Source: an uncultured Bacteroidales bacterium (GTDB lineage Bacteria; Bacteroidota; Bacteroidia; Bacteroidales; UBA932). Taken from it: DNA of 28,047 nt. The stretch is taken from NCBI GenBank assembly GCA_904501835.1, contig CAJGBW010000018.1, positions 1-28,047 on the forward strand, in the 5' to 3' direction. Made by a program: the position numbers and the translations under genes. This document shows positions 7,331 through 15,571 of the stretch, piece after piece (positions within the stretch are counted from its first letter, which is position 1; every line of letters starts with the position of its first letter). The notes under the pieces were generated by a model. It made no database searches, was not told the origin of the DNA, and was given only the letters and a program-made list of their open reading frames with translations.

Positions 7331-8617
7331 ATGTCCGATAAAGTACGCATATTGGTGAGTTCTGTGGACGGGTGGAGTGATGCGAATGGCTCAAATACCT
7401 TGTCGTCTTTGGTTGCCGGTTATGATAAAGATGCACTGGCGTGTATCTATATTCGTAGCGAGGGATCGGATTCATCGGTTTGTGACCGCTATTTCCATAT
7501 TTTTGAGTCTGAGGTGCTGAAAAGCCTCTACAATGGAAATGTACATACGGGCGAAGCTTTTGCCGCAGGTCGCTCGAAAGGGGCAGAGCAAGATAGGCAA
7601 CAGAAAGCACTCTATTCCCATTTTGTTTCTTTTCGTCCTTATAGTCTGATTTTAGCACGAGAACTGATTTGGAAATGGGGAAAATGGCGCTCTCCGGAGT
7701 TGGATGCCTTTTTGGATGAGTTCAAGCCCGATGTACTCTTTTTCCCGATAGAGGGCTATATCCATTTCAACCGACTGAATGAGTATATTATCGCTCGTTG
7801 CAAACCGAAAAAAGTGATTGGATACCTCTGGGATGATAATTTCAGTTATCGTATCCGTCATTGGAATCCATTATGGTGGTTGCATAGAGCCTGGCTTCGT
7901 AGGGGAGTTAAGCGTCTGGTCAAGGCTTGCGATACTCTTTTTGCCATATCGCCGAAAATGCAGCGTGAGATAAAGGAATTGCTTCAGGTGGATAGTGTCT
8001 TGCTCACCAAACCGGCTACCGTGAATGCCTGTCAGGAAGTCTTTGCAAAGAAGAATTTATCCTTGCTCTATACGGGTAATATGACGGCAGGACGAGACCG
8101 AAGTTTGGAAATTGTGGCCCAAGCCATTGAGAAACTGAATAGGGAGGAAGGAGCGAAACTGCATCTGGATATCTATACCCAGACGCCCCAGACCCGTAGA
8201 ATGAAGAAAAAATTAAACATTCCCCATGCTTGTACCCTTCATTCTGCCGTTCCTCAATCTGAAGTTTTTCGATTGCAAAAAGAAGCGGATATCTTGCTCT
8301 TTGTTGAGTCGTTTGAGGCTGCCGGCAGATTTGCCCGCCTTTCTTTCTCGACCAAAATTACGGATTATCTCAGTAGTGGGAGGGCCATTTGGGCTATCGG
8401 TCCCTCTGATTTGGCACCCATAGAATATTTTGAGAAGAATGCTTGTGCGCTGGTAAGTTCTGGCAAAAATAACATTGAGGCAGATTTGAGGAAATGGTTG
8501 GATAATGCTTCGCTTTTGTCGGAATATGCCGCTAAGGCATTGGATTGCGCCCGCAAAAATCACGATGAAAAAATGATACGGGAGCGTTTTGAAAAAGCTT
8601 CAGGAATTCAGTTTTAA
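7331..8617 (+). CDS. glycosyltransferase, GT-B fold (GT4-like)
   Basis: This 428-residue protein starts 30 bases after the permease stop, with no promoter seen between. The N-terminal half includes LDEFKPDVLFFPIEGYIHFNRL, a Rossmann-like donor or acceptor domain. The C-terminal half has the pattern of a GT4/GT1-type domain: LSLLYTGNM near 240-250, LDIYTQTP, then CTLHSAVPQSEVFRLQKEADILLFVES and KITDYLSSGRAIWAIGPSDLAPIEYF, which correspond to the helix and loop around the nucleotide-sugar site. The likely role is addition of a sugar to a cell-surface glycan or lipid in the cytoplasm. Donor and acceptor are unknown. No signal peptide or transmembrane segment is obvious. Confidence 0.82.
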   Translation: MSDKVRILVSSVDGWSDANGSNTLSSLVAGYDKDALACIYIRSEGSDSSVCDRYFHIFESEVLKSLYNGNVHTGEAFAAGRSKGAEQDRQQKALYSHFVSFRPYSLILARELIWKWGKWRSPELDAFLDEFKPDVLFFPIEGYIHFNRLNEYIIARCKPKKVIGYLWDDNFSYRIRHWNPLWWLHRAWLRRGVKRLVKACDTLFAISPKMQREIKELLQVDSVLLTKPATVNACQEVFAKKNLSLLYTGNMTAGRDRSLEIVAQAIEKLNREEGAKLHLDIYTQTPQTRRMKKKLNIPHACTLHSAVPQSEVFRLQKEADILLFVESFEAAGRFARLSFSTKITDYLSSGRAIWAIGPSDLAPIEYFEKNACALVSSGKNNIEADLRKWLDNASLLSEYAAKALDCARKNHDEKMIRERFEKASGIQF

Positions 8618-8637
8618 TCTCTTTTATCCGTAGAAAC

Positions 8638-9726
8638 ATGACCCGTTTTGAGATATTTACAGAGTTGATGCATTTAGGACTTTCTATCAAGGAAGAGCCT
8701 TCAGACAAGCTTTTGTCCTGGATGGAGGGCGAAAATAAAGATGCAGGACTCCGTGAGGTTTTTCAATTCTCGATGGTGCAGGGTCTTCCCTCTATTTGTT
8801 TCGATGGCTTGCAGAAAGTGTTTGCAAAGGGGCATTTCAAGATGGATGAGAAACTTAATTATGATTGGTTTACCACTTGTCTGTCCGCCGAGATGGTCTA
8901 TGATGCTCAGCAACGCGCCTTGTCATTTCTTGCAAATTTTTATGCCCAACACGGTATTGAAATGATGCTGTTGAAGGGCTATGGGATAGCGGATTATTAT
9001 CCCGTTCCCAAACATAGGCCTTTGGGCGATATGGATATCTGGCTTTATGGAAAACAAGCACAAGCAGATAAAATCTTATCCGAAAAACTGGGTATTGCGG
9101 TAGAAGAAGACAAAGAGCATCATACGGTATTCTACCTCAATGGTATTATGGTAGAGAATCATTATGAGTTTGTCAATGCCCAAAGCCATCCGACCAATCG
9201 TCTTTATAACGAAGAGCTGATACGATTGGGAAAGCAAGTCTTTACGCGTAGGGAGGTGGGAAAAGGACAAATTTGTCTGCCTTCACCGACTTTCAATGCG
9301 CTTTTTCTTTTCCGCCACATGGCCCAGCATTATGCAGGGGCTGGCATTAATCTTCGCCATATTGCCGATTGGGCGCTTTTCCTGCAAAAAGAGGCGGGCG
9401 CTGTGGATTGGGAACTGTTCTTGTCCTTGGCAAAGAAGACGGGCTGCCTTCCGTTTTGGCAGGCGCTGATGGGACTGACGGTGCATTATGTCGGTGTTTC
9501 TAACGCTCAATTACCCGCATTCAAGCGTGATAAGTCATTGGAAAAGAAACTTTTGAATGATATTTGTATAGAGAATGTCTATCAGGAAAGAGCCGCAAGT
9601 CTGATGGCCCGTATCAAGCGTTTCAAACACCAGCGCAGCAAAATTAAAATGGTGTATAACGAAAATGTACTGACCACTTTTGTCCGCACCGGTCTGCAAT
9701 CCATCAAGTATAGTCTGAAAAAATAA
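8638..9726 (+). CDS. nucleotidyltransferase-like protein (NTP_transf_5 type)
   Basis: The 362-residue protein carries the core MLLKGYGIADYYP (from about 110) followed by HRPLGDMDIWLY, with Gly130 and the Asp131-x-Asp133 metal-binding pair, as in the NTP_transf_5 (PF14907) group of the nucleotidyltransferase superfamily. Further on, NALFLFRHMAQHYAGAGINLRHIADWALFLQ is a His-rich segment also typical of that family. It follows the glycosyltransferase by 20 bases and is the last gene of the tgt operon, so it may act in the same glycan pathway. These proteins are often found near polysaccharide genes, but their reaction is not established and I do not assign one. Confidence 0.82.
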   Translation: MTRFEIFTELMHLGLSIKEEPSDKLLSWMEGENKDAGLREVFQFSMVQGLPSICFDGLQKVFAKGHFKMDEKLNYDWFTTCLSAEMVYDAQQRALSFLANFYAQHGIEMMLLKGYGIADYYPVPKHRPLGDMDIWLYGKQAQADKILSEKLGIAVEEDKEHHTVFYLNGIMVENHYEFVNAQSHPTNRLYNEELIRLGKQVFTRREVGKGQICLPSPTFNALFLFRHMAQHYAGAGINLRHIADWALFLQKEAGAVDWELFLSLAKKTGCLPFWQALMGLTVHYVGVSNAQLPAFKRDKSLEKKLLNDICIENVYQERAASLMARIKRFKHQRSKIKMVYNENVLTTFVRTGLQSIKYSLKK

Positions 9727-9751
9727 CGCCGCATCTTTGAGGGACGCGGCG
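9727..9751 (-). terminator. intrinsic terminator for the cysS-xth operon
   Basis: CGCCGC (9727-9732) pairs with GCGGCG (9746-9751) around a 13-base loop. Read on the minus strand, the stem is followed by TTATTTTTTC, a good U-tract, so it should terminate the leftward xth transcript. The plus-strand side (CTTTAGAG) is weak, though the hairpin sits directly after the rightward gene and could act there too. Confidence 0.65.
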
Positions 9752-9760
9752 CTTTAGAGT

Positions 9761-10528
9761 CTATTTCAAAATCAGTTCTACGGGGCAATGATCCGAGCCG
9801 AAAATTTCGTTGTGTATTTCGGTGGATTCAATGCGTGTGCTTAAATCACTCGCTCCGAATTTCTCTCCCGAAACCATAAAATAATCAATACGCCAGCCTA
9901 CATTTCTTTCACGGGCTCGCATTCGGTAGGACCACCATGAGTATTTAATCTCTGTGGGGTGTTGCCAGCGCCAACTGTCAATAAAACCGGCCTCTTGCAA
10001 CAAGGTCATCTTGGCGCGTTCCTGATCGGAAAAACCAGCGCTGAAATGGTTGGTTGAAGGGTTTTTAAGGTCAATTTCCTGGTGAGCCACATTGAGGTCT
10101 CCGCAGACAATCACGCCTTTACGATCGGCCAAACGGCACAGATAGGCGCGGAAATCATCTTCCCATTTTTCGCGGTATTCCAAGCGGCGAAGTCCGTCCT
10201 GTGAATTGGGAACATAGACATTTACCAGATAGAAATCTTCCATCTCCAAGCAGATGACACGGCCTTCGTGGTCGTGTTCCTCGATGCCTATGCCATAACT
10301 CACGGACAGGGGAGTGTGGCGCGTATAAATGGCCGTGCCGGAGTAACCTTTTTTCTCGGCATAATTCCAGAACGACTGATAGCCGGGGAATTCCAAGTCT
10401 AGCACTCCCTCCTGCAATTTGGTCTCTTGCAGACAGAAGAAATCTGCGTCAAGTTGCTGAAAAATATCGGCAAAGCCTTTCCCGCAGATGGCACGCAGAC
10501 CATTGACATTCCAACTGATAAATTTCAT
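9761..10528 (-). CDS. xth: exodeoxyribonuclease III / AP endonuclease
   Basis: The 255-residue protein matches the ExoA/Xth group of Mg-dependent AP endonucleases. It opens with MKFISWNVNGLRA, has the metal-binding Glu in CLQETKLQ, then YVPNSQ, the catalytic GDLNVAH, RRIDYF-type WRIDYFMVS, and the C-terminal GSDHCPVEL with the Asp-His pair. Length matches the family. It cleaves DNA 5' to abasic sites in base-excision repair in the cytoplasm. It starts one base after the cysS stop codon, so it is co-transcribed with cysS, and the shared transcript ends at a hairpin just past its stop. Confidence 0.96.
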   Translation of the reverse strand: MKFISWNVNGLRAICGKGFADIFQQLDADFFCLQETKLQEGVLDLEFPGYQSFWNYAEKKGYSGTAIYTRHTPLSVSYGIGIEEHDHEGRVICLEMEDFYLVNVYVPNSQDGLRRLEYREKWEDDFRAYLCRLADRKGVIVCGDLNVAHQEIDLKNPSTNHFSAGFSDQERAKMTLLQEAGFIDSWRWQHPTEIKYSWWSYRMRARERNVGWRIDYFMVSGEKFGASDLSTRIESTEIHNEIFGSDHCPVELILK

Positions 10529-10529
10529 A

Positions 10530-12056
10530 TTAGTCCAAAGTCCAGGTTGCGCCCTCTTTGGTGTCCTTTACCTGCACACCCAGGGCTTTCAAACAATCTC
10601 GAATTTTATCGGAAGTGGTCCAATCTTTGGCCTCCTTGGCTTGTTTGCGTTGTTCCAATACCAAATCCATCAAACCGGAAATGATTCCCATGGATTTATC
10701 AGAGCCACCTTCCTCATCTTTCAATCCCAATACGCCATAGACAATGTCATCGAACAATTGGCAGAGGGTCTGAATATCGTTTTGCGAGAGTTGAATCTTG
10801 TGGTCTTTGGCGCTGTTGATAATGCGAACTGCGTCAAACAAATGGGAAAGGGCGATGGGTGTGTTGAAATCATCGCACAATGCCTCATAGATGCCGTTGA
10901 AAATCTTGATGATATCCGCATTGTCGGCAGGGCAACTGTCGGGAGCGATACCGAATTCCTCTTCTCCGTAGGCATAGACAGGGGCTTTGCGGCCGGCCAT
11001 GGCATACAAGTCTTTGGTTGCCTGCATCAGGCGCTTCAATGCTTTTTCTGCGGCTTGCAGGGCTTCATTACTGAAATCCAAGGTGCCACGGTAATGGGCT
11101 TGGAGAATGAAGAAACGAACCGTCATCGGTGAGTATGCCTGCTCCAATTTGTCGTGTTCTCCAGCAAAGAGTTGGGGCAGCGTGATGAAATTGCCCAAAG
11201 ATTTGCCCATCTTCTGTCCGTTGATGGTAATCATGTTGTTGTGAACCCAATAACGTACGCCTTGGGTGCCTCTGCATGCTACATTTTGGGCAATTTCGCA
11301 CTCGTGGTGGGGGAACATAAGGTCCATACCACCGCCGTGAATATCAAACTCTTTGCCCAAGTATTTTTCTCCCATGACAGAGCATTCCAAATGCCAGCCG
11401 GGGAAACCCTCTCCCCAGGGGGAAGGCCATCTCATAATGTGTTGAGGCTCTGCTTTTTTCCAGATGGCAAAATCAAAGGGTGCGCGCTTGTCATTTTGTC
11501 CGTCCAAGGCGCGAGTGCCTTCCAACGTGTCGTCCAGATTACGTCCGGAAAGAACGCCGTAATGGTGGTCGTCGTTGTATTTGCGAACATCAAAATAGAT
11601 GCTTCCATTGCTCTCATAAGCATATCCGCTTTCCAAAATGGTCTTCACCGCTTCAATCTGCTCTACAATATGTCCGGATGCGCGGGGTTCGATAGAAGGA
11701 GGTGCCACGTTCAGAAGGCGCATGGCTTCGTGGTAACGCAAGGTGTAGCTTTGTACCACTTCCATGGGTTCCAATTGCTCCAGACGTGCTTTTTTAGCGA
11801 TTTTATCCTCACCTTCGTCGGCGTCGTGCTCCAAATGTCCTACGTCTGTGATGTTGCGGACGTAGCGAACTTTGTAGCCCAGATGCTTGAAAAATTTGGT
11901 CAAGATATCGTAGGTGACTCCAGGACGTGCGTGTCCCAGATGGGCATCACCATAAACGGTGGGTCCGCAGACATAAATTCCCATGTGGCCCGGCTGAACG
12001 GGCTTGAACAACTCTTTCTGCTTGGAAAGGGTATTTGTTATATATAAATCTCTCAT
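10530..12056 (-). CDS. cysS: cysteinyl-tRNA synthetase
   Basis: The 508-residue class I synthetase charges tRNA-Cys. The HIGH motif is HLGH (39-42) in GPTVYGDAHLGHARP, the KMSKS motif is KMGKS (282-286), and zinc ligands are visible as Cys30 (YVCGPT), the Cys in WHLECSVM and the HHECE segment. It is longer than the E. coli enzyme (461 residues), with the extra length spread through the body and C-terminal region. The first-gene position is supported by a -7 element, TACTTTTG, ending only seven bases before the ATG, so the mRNA should have almost no leader. It shares a 44-base divergent promoter region with the DUF6913 gene and is followed after one base by xth. Confidence 0.98.
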   Translation of the reverse strand: MRDLYITNTLSKQKELFKPVQPGHMGIYVCGPTVYGDAHLGHARPGVTYDILTKFFKHLGYKVRYVRNITDVGHLEHDADEGEDKIAKKARLEQLEPMEVVQSYTLRYHEAMRLLNVAPPSIEPRASGHIVEQIEAVKTILESGYAYESNGSIYFDVRKYNDDHHYGVLSGRNLDDTLEGTRALDGQNDKRAPFDFAIWKKAEPQHIMRWPSPWGEGFPGWHLECSVMGEKYLGKEFDIHGGGMDLMFPHHECEIAQNVACRGTQGVRYWVHNNMITINGQKMGKSLGNFITLPQLFAGEHDKLEQAYSPMTVRFFILQAHYRGTLDFSNEALQAAEKALKRLMQATKDLYAMAGRKAPVYAYGEEEFGIAPDSCPADNADIIKIFNGIYEALCDDFNTPIALSHLFDAVRIINSAKDHKIQLSQNDIQTLCQLFDDIVYGVLGLKDEEGGSDKSMGIISGLMDLVLEQRKQAKEAKDWTTSDKIRDCLKALGVQVKDTKEGATWTLD

Positions 12057-12059
12057 AAG

Positions 12060-12091
12060 TCTGCAAAAGTAGTAATTTTTTTCTATCTTTG
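12060..12091 (+). promoter_or_regulatory. promoter for the DUF6913-DUF368-glucanotransferase operon
   Basis: TATCTTTG (12084-12091) is a perfect -7 element. TCTG (12060-12063) is a weak -33 at 20-base spacing. The spacer contains the opposing cysS -7 element. The G of the -7 lies nine bases before the ATG at 12101, so the leader is a few bases at most. A TTG that could extend the reading frame (12089) lies inside the -7 element and is not a credible start. Confidence 0.6.
12064..12071 (-). promoter_or_regulatory. -7 promoter element for cysS
   Basis: On the minus strand this reads TACTTTTG, a perfect TAnnTTTG, seven bases before the cysS ATG. Transcription should begin at or next to the start codon. 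I see no -33 TTTG at 19-20 bases upstream; that position is occupied by the opposing promoter. Confidence 0.6.
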
Positions 12092-12100
12092 CCTTCGCCT

Positions 12101-12619
12101 ATGAGCAAATTTAAGGAATATATTCGCAGGTATTTATTGTCGAAGCATGCCTACAAAGGAAAGACGGCCTTGTCTTCCTTGAAGGGAATGCGTACGGCGA
12201 CGATTCTTTTGGATGTATGTGAGGATGATCTTTTCCTCTTCAAGGAGATGATTTATGCCTATTTTAAGGAGCAAGGAATCGCGACTTCTTTTTATTATTT
12301 CGATTTTAGAAAAAAAGAAAAAAATATGGCTCAGTTGTCTGCACCCGCAGATACCATCACCCGTAAACAATTGTCTTGTTATACGGGCAGGCCTAATATG
12401 AAATCCATGAATCCGCTGTTCTTCCAAAAAAGTGATATTTTCATCTCTTTTATTCGGGAAGATTCTTATGCCTTGAAGTATTTTTGCTCTATAGCGCCTG
12501 CGTCTTTTAAAATCGGCGCGTTGGAGGGCGAGCAGTATTGTTATGACTTGGTGGTGGCCGCCGAGGATAACAAACAGATGTTCGCTTGTATGAAAGATAT
12601 TTTAGCAAAAATTTCATAA
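12101..12619 (+). CDS. DUF6913 family protein
   Basis: The 172-residue protein beginning MSKFKEYIRRYLL resembles the DUF6913 proteins of Bacteroidota, which have no known function. It looks like a small alpha/beta protein: strand-like TATILLDVC, a helix (EDDLFLFKEMIYAYFKEQG), strand SFYYFDF, then SDIFISFIRED, KIGALEG and YCYDLVVA. No catalytic motif, signal peptide or membrane segment is seen. I chose the ATG at 12101 because an upstream TTG overlaps the promoter. It begins an operon with the DUF368 translocase, whose ATG is five bases after this stop. The family call rests on overall pattern, so it is only moderately sure. Confidence 0.72.
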   Translation: MSKFKEYIRRYLLSKHAYKGKTALSSLKGMRTATILLDVCEDDLFLFKEMIYAYFKEQGIATSFYYFDFRKKEKNMAQLSAPADTITRKQLSCYTGRPNMKSMNPLFFQKSDIFISFIREDSYALKYFCSIAPASFKIGALEGEQYCYDLVVAAEDNKQMFACMKDILAKIS

Positions 12620-12624
12620 GTCCT

Positions 12625-13521
12625 ATGAAGAAATATTTCTTGACCTCGTTGAAGGGTTTCGGTATGGGAGCAGCCAATGTTGTTCCCGGTGTTTCAGGTG
12701 GTACTATTGCCTTATTGACAGGTATTTACGGAGAGTTGTTGGAGGCTATTAACTCTGTGACCAAAAAGGAAACCTGGACTGCGTTGCGCTCTCGTCAATG
12801 GAAGGCTTTCTGGAAGGAAATTCACGGCTCTTTTCTGTTGAGTCTGGGGGTAGGTATCTTGGTGAGTGTCTTGTCTTTGGCTAAACTGATGCTGTTTGTG
12901 CTGACGAATTATCCTGTGCAGACTTGGGCTTTCTTTTTCGGTCTGATAATCGCCTCGGCTCTCATTATGTTCCGTTCGATCAAAGGGTGGGGTGTGTCAG
13001 AAGTCCTGTTTGTGATTTTTGGTGCCGCCTTGGGCGTGTGGGTCAGTACCCTGAATGCCCTTTCCAATACCCCTGATGATTTGTGGTATATTTTCCTTTG
13101 TGGGGCCATCTCCATCTGTACGATGATACTTCCTGGCATATCCGGAAGCTTTATCTTGGTCGTGTTGGGCAAATATGATTATATCATGCAGGCTTTGGAT
13201 GTGACTGCCTTTAATATACCTGTATTGCTTGCTTTTGGCGGCGGCTGCCTGGTGGGCCTTTTGGCTTTTGCTAAATTCTTGAATTGGCTGCTGGCTCGTT
13301 GGGAAAAACAGACCTTGCTTGTGCTTTTGGGCTTTATCTTGGGTTCCTTGGTAAAAGTATGGCCTTGGAGCAATACCGAGGCTTTGTTGGAAGCGGGCGT
13401 CGTTACGGACGTGGCACAATTGTCCGCTTTTCCTATGTGGGAATGGGCGGCACTATGGGCTGTTCTCGGAGTTGTACTTGTTGTAGGGTTGGAGTACTTT
13501 TCTACCAAAGTATCTAAATAA
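12625..13521 (+). CDS. DUF368 (PopT-type) undecaprenyl-phosphate translocase
   Basis: The 298-residue polytopic membrane protein has the DUF368 signature twice, as expected for an inverted-repeat transporter: GFGMGAANVVPGVSGGTIAL (11-30) and CTMILPGISGSFILVVLG (165-182). About eight hydrophobic segments are visible. DUF368 proteins (PopT) return undecaprenyl phosphate from the outer to the inner face of the cytoplasmic membrane so that the lipid carrier can be reused for peptidoglycan and surface glycans. The start is placed at MKKYFLTSLKG (12625), since upstream in-frame codons overlap the previous gene. The window also has a WecA-like transferase and a prenyl synthase that draw on the same carrier pool, though not in this operon. 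Confidence 0.92.
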   Translation: MKKYFLTSLKGFGMGAANVVPGVSGGTIALLTGIYGELLEAINSVTKKETWTALRSRQWKAFWKEIHGSFLLSLGVGILVSVLSLAKLMLFVLTNYPVQTWAFFFGLIIASALIMFRSIKGWGVSEVLFVIFGAALGVWVSTLNALSNTPDDLWYIFLCGAISICTMILPGISGSFILVVLGKYDYIMQALDVTAFNIPVLLAFGGGCLVGLLAFAKFLNWLLARWEKQTLLVLLGFILGSLVKVWPWSNTEALLEAGVVTDVAQLSAFPMWEWAALWAVLGVVLVVGLEYFSTKVSK

Positions 13522-13540
13522 GTTTTAGAAACAGAAAATC

Positions 13541-15547
13541 ATGAAATTTACTATTCAATATCATACCCGTTGGGGCGAGAATGTGGTTTTGCGTGTAGCG
13601 GGAAAATCTTTTCCTATGCGTTATGTCGCTGACGGTCAATGGGAAGTCGAGCTTTGCGGCCGTAATATAAAGGAGGGGGATGAATACTACTATGAAATTG
13701 TAGAAAATGATTTACATACCCGACATGAATGGCATCCCCATCGTTTGGAAGGAAAGGTGAGCAAAACACGGGTGCAACATGATGTGTGGTCGGATAAAAC
13801 AGGATGGAGAGGAGCCGGAACGGCCATTCCTGTCTTTTCTCTGCGCAGTCATCGCAGCATGGGTGTGGGTGAATTTGATGATTTGCGTCTGATGGTGGAT
13901 TGGGCGGCGATGACCGGACAGTGTTTCATCCAGCTTCTTCCTATCAATGATACAACCATGACGCATACTTGGCAGGATAGTTATCCCTACAATGCCAATT
14001 CTTCTTTTGCGCTTCATCCCATGTATATTCATCTGCCGGCCATCGGTGTCTCGGAGGATGATGAATATATGCGTACGCAGAAAGAACTGAATGCGTATTC
14101 ATTCGTTGATTTCGAACGGGTCAATAGAGTGAAATGGAACTATATCCGTGAGGCTTTCAAAAAGACGTTCAAGGTGATTTCTCAAAAGGACTCTTATCAG
14201 GAGTTCGTAAAAGAAAATGCCCTTTGGCTTCTTCCTTATGCGGCTTTTTGTGTGCTTCGAGATGAAAATAAGACGGCGGATTATAGCCAATGGTCGCAGT
14301 ATGCCCGTTATCAGGCCAAGGCCGTAGCTGCCTATATAAAGGATCACCAGGATGAGGTGGATTTGCACTGTTTTGTGCAATATCATCTCCATGAACAGTT
14401 GCGTAGAGTGCGCAACTATGCTCACGAAAAAGGCGTCTATCTCAAAGGCGATCTTCCTATCGGTGTGAGCCGAACCAGTGCGGATGCCTGGGTGTACCCT
14501 AAACTCTTCAATATGGACTCCCAAGCCGGTGCACCTCCTGATTATTTTTCCCGTGACGGACAGAATTGGAGTTTTCCGACTTATAACTGGGATGAAATGT
14601 CCAAGGATGGCTATGCTTGGTGGCGTCGTCGTCTGGGAAAAATGTCCGAGTATTTTGACGCGTTCCGTATCGACCATATTTTGGGATTTTTCCGCATTTG
14701 GGAAATTCCTGTGCCGCATAAGAGTGGTTTGGAAGGCCATTTCAGTCCGGCACTTCCTTATTCGATCGAGGAACTCAAAGAAAGAGGATTGGGATTTCCG
14801 AAGGCTTTTGACCTCTTTGTGGAAGACCCTCGCCAAAAAGGAATGTGGCATCCTCGAATCGGCGCGAAAACCTTGCAGGCATATCGTGATTTGTATGGAC
14901 ATTCCCTCCATTCGTTCGATGCTTTGTATGATGATTTCTTCTATCATCGACACAATGAATTCTGGCGCGAAAAGGCGACCCGTCGTCTTTCTGCCTTGTT
15001 GGGATCCACCCACATGCTCGCGTGCGGAGAAGATTTGGGTATGATCGCTCCTTGTGTGCCGGAGGTGATGGCGCGACTCAATATCCTTTCTTTGGAAATG
15101 CAACGTATGCCCAAAACGCCCGGCTACGAGTTTGGAGATACCTCCGCATTCCCTTATTTCAGCGTTTGTACGACTTGCAGCCATGATATGTCTCCTTTGC
15201 GTATGTGGTGGGAAGAGTCTTATACGCCGACTTCCCGTTTCTATTATCATGTCCTGCATCGTGGCGGAGACGTTCCTTCCGTGTTGTCGGCTGACTGCGC
15301 CCGTCAAATCCTTTCACAGGCCTTGTCCGCTCCGTCCATGCTTTGTATTCTTCCTTTGCAGGATTGGTTGGCGACAAGTGAGAACTTAAGAAATCCTGAT
15401 GTGAAGGCCGAGCGTATCAATGACCCGTCCAACCCCCATCATTATTGGAGGTATCGTATGCATATCTGTTTGGAGGATATGATGGCGGATGCTGCCTTTA
15501 ACGAGGATGTGACAACGATGATTCAGTCTTCGGGCAGGACCTTGTAG
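13541..15547 (+). CDS. malQ: GH77 4-alpha-glucanotransferase (DPE2-like)
   Basis: This enzyme moves alpha-1,4-glucan segments between acceptors in maltodextrin or glycogen metabolism. The C-terminal GH77 barrel has the nucleophile Asp378 (FRIDHILGFFR), the acid/base Glu497 (CGEDLGM) and the third carboxylate Asp549 (CSHDM). The N-terminal 90 or so residues (FTIQYHTRWGENVVL to YYYEIVEN) look like one starch-binding CBM20-type domain. At 668 residues it is shorter than the Bacteroides homologues I recall (near 890, with two CBM20 domains). The 119 residues between nucleophile and acid/base exceed the 47 of Thermus MalQ, which points to the DPE2-type insertion. It starts 19 bases after the DUF368 gene in the same operon. 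Function is well supported; the domain count is inference. Confidence 0.93.
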   Translation: MKFTIQYHTRWGENVVLRVAGKSFPMRYVADGQWEVELCGRNIKEGDEYYYEIVENDLHTRHEWHPHRLEGKVSKTRVQHDVWSDKTGWRGAGTAIPVFSLRSHRSMGVGEFDDLRLMVDWAAMTGQCFIQLLPINDTTMTHTWQDSYPYNANSSFALHPMYIHLPAIGVSEDDEYMRTQKELNAYSFVDFERVNRVKWNYIREAFKKTFKVISQKDSYQEFVKENALWLLPYAAFCVLRDENKTADYSQWSQYARYQAKAVAAYIKDHQDEVDLHCFVQYHLHEQLRRVRNYAHEKGVYLKGDLPIGVSRTSADAWVYPKLFNMDSQAGAPPDYFSRDGQNWSFPTYNWDEMSKDGYAWWRRRLGKMSEYFDAFRIDHILGFFRIWEIPVPHKSGLEGHFSPALPYSIEELKERGLGFPKAFDLFVEDPRQKGMWHPRIGAKTLQAYRDLYGHSLHSFDALYDDFFYHRHNEFWREKATRRLSALLGSTHMLACGEDLGMIAPCVPEVMARLNILSLEMQRMPKTPGYEFGDTSAFPYFSVCTTCSHDMSPLRMWWEESYTPTSRFYYHVLHRGGDVPSVLSADCARQILSQALSAPSMLCILPLQDWLATSENLRNPDVKAERINDPSNPHHYWRYRMHICLEDMMADAAFNEDVTTMIQSSGRTL

Positions 15548-15571
15548 GGACTTCCTGCGTTCGATAGCCCA

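Noticed and set aside
11154..12047. Plus-strand open frame (297 codons) opposite cysS
   Set aside because: cysS is certain on the minus strand; this frame has no domain and no promoter.
12089..12100. TTG start four codons upstream for the DUF6913 protein
   Set aside because: The TTG lies inside the TATCTTTG -7 element, so it would not be transcribed; the ATG at 12101 is used.
14099..15307. Long minus-strand open frame (402 codons) opposite the glucanotransferase gene
   Set aside because: It is antisense to a gene with intact catalytic motifs; its translation is rich in His, Arg and Ile with no recognisable domain. It is a codon-bias shadow.
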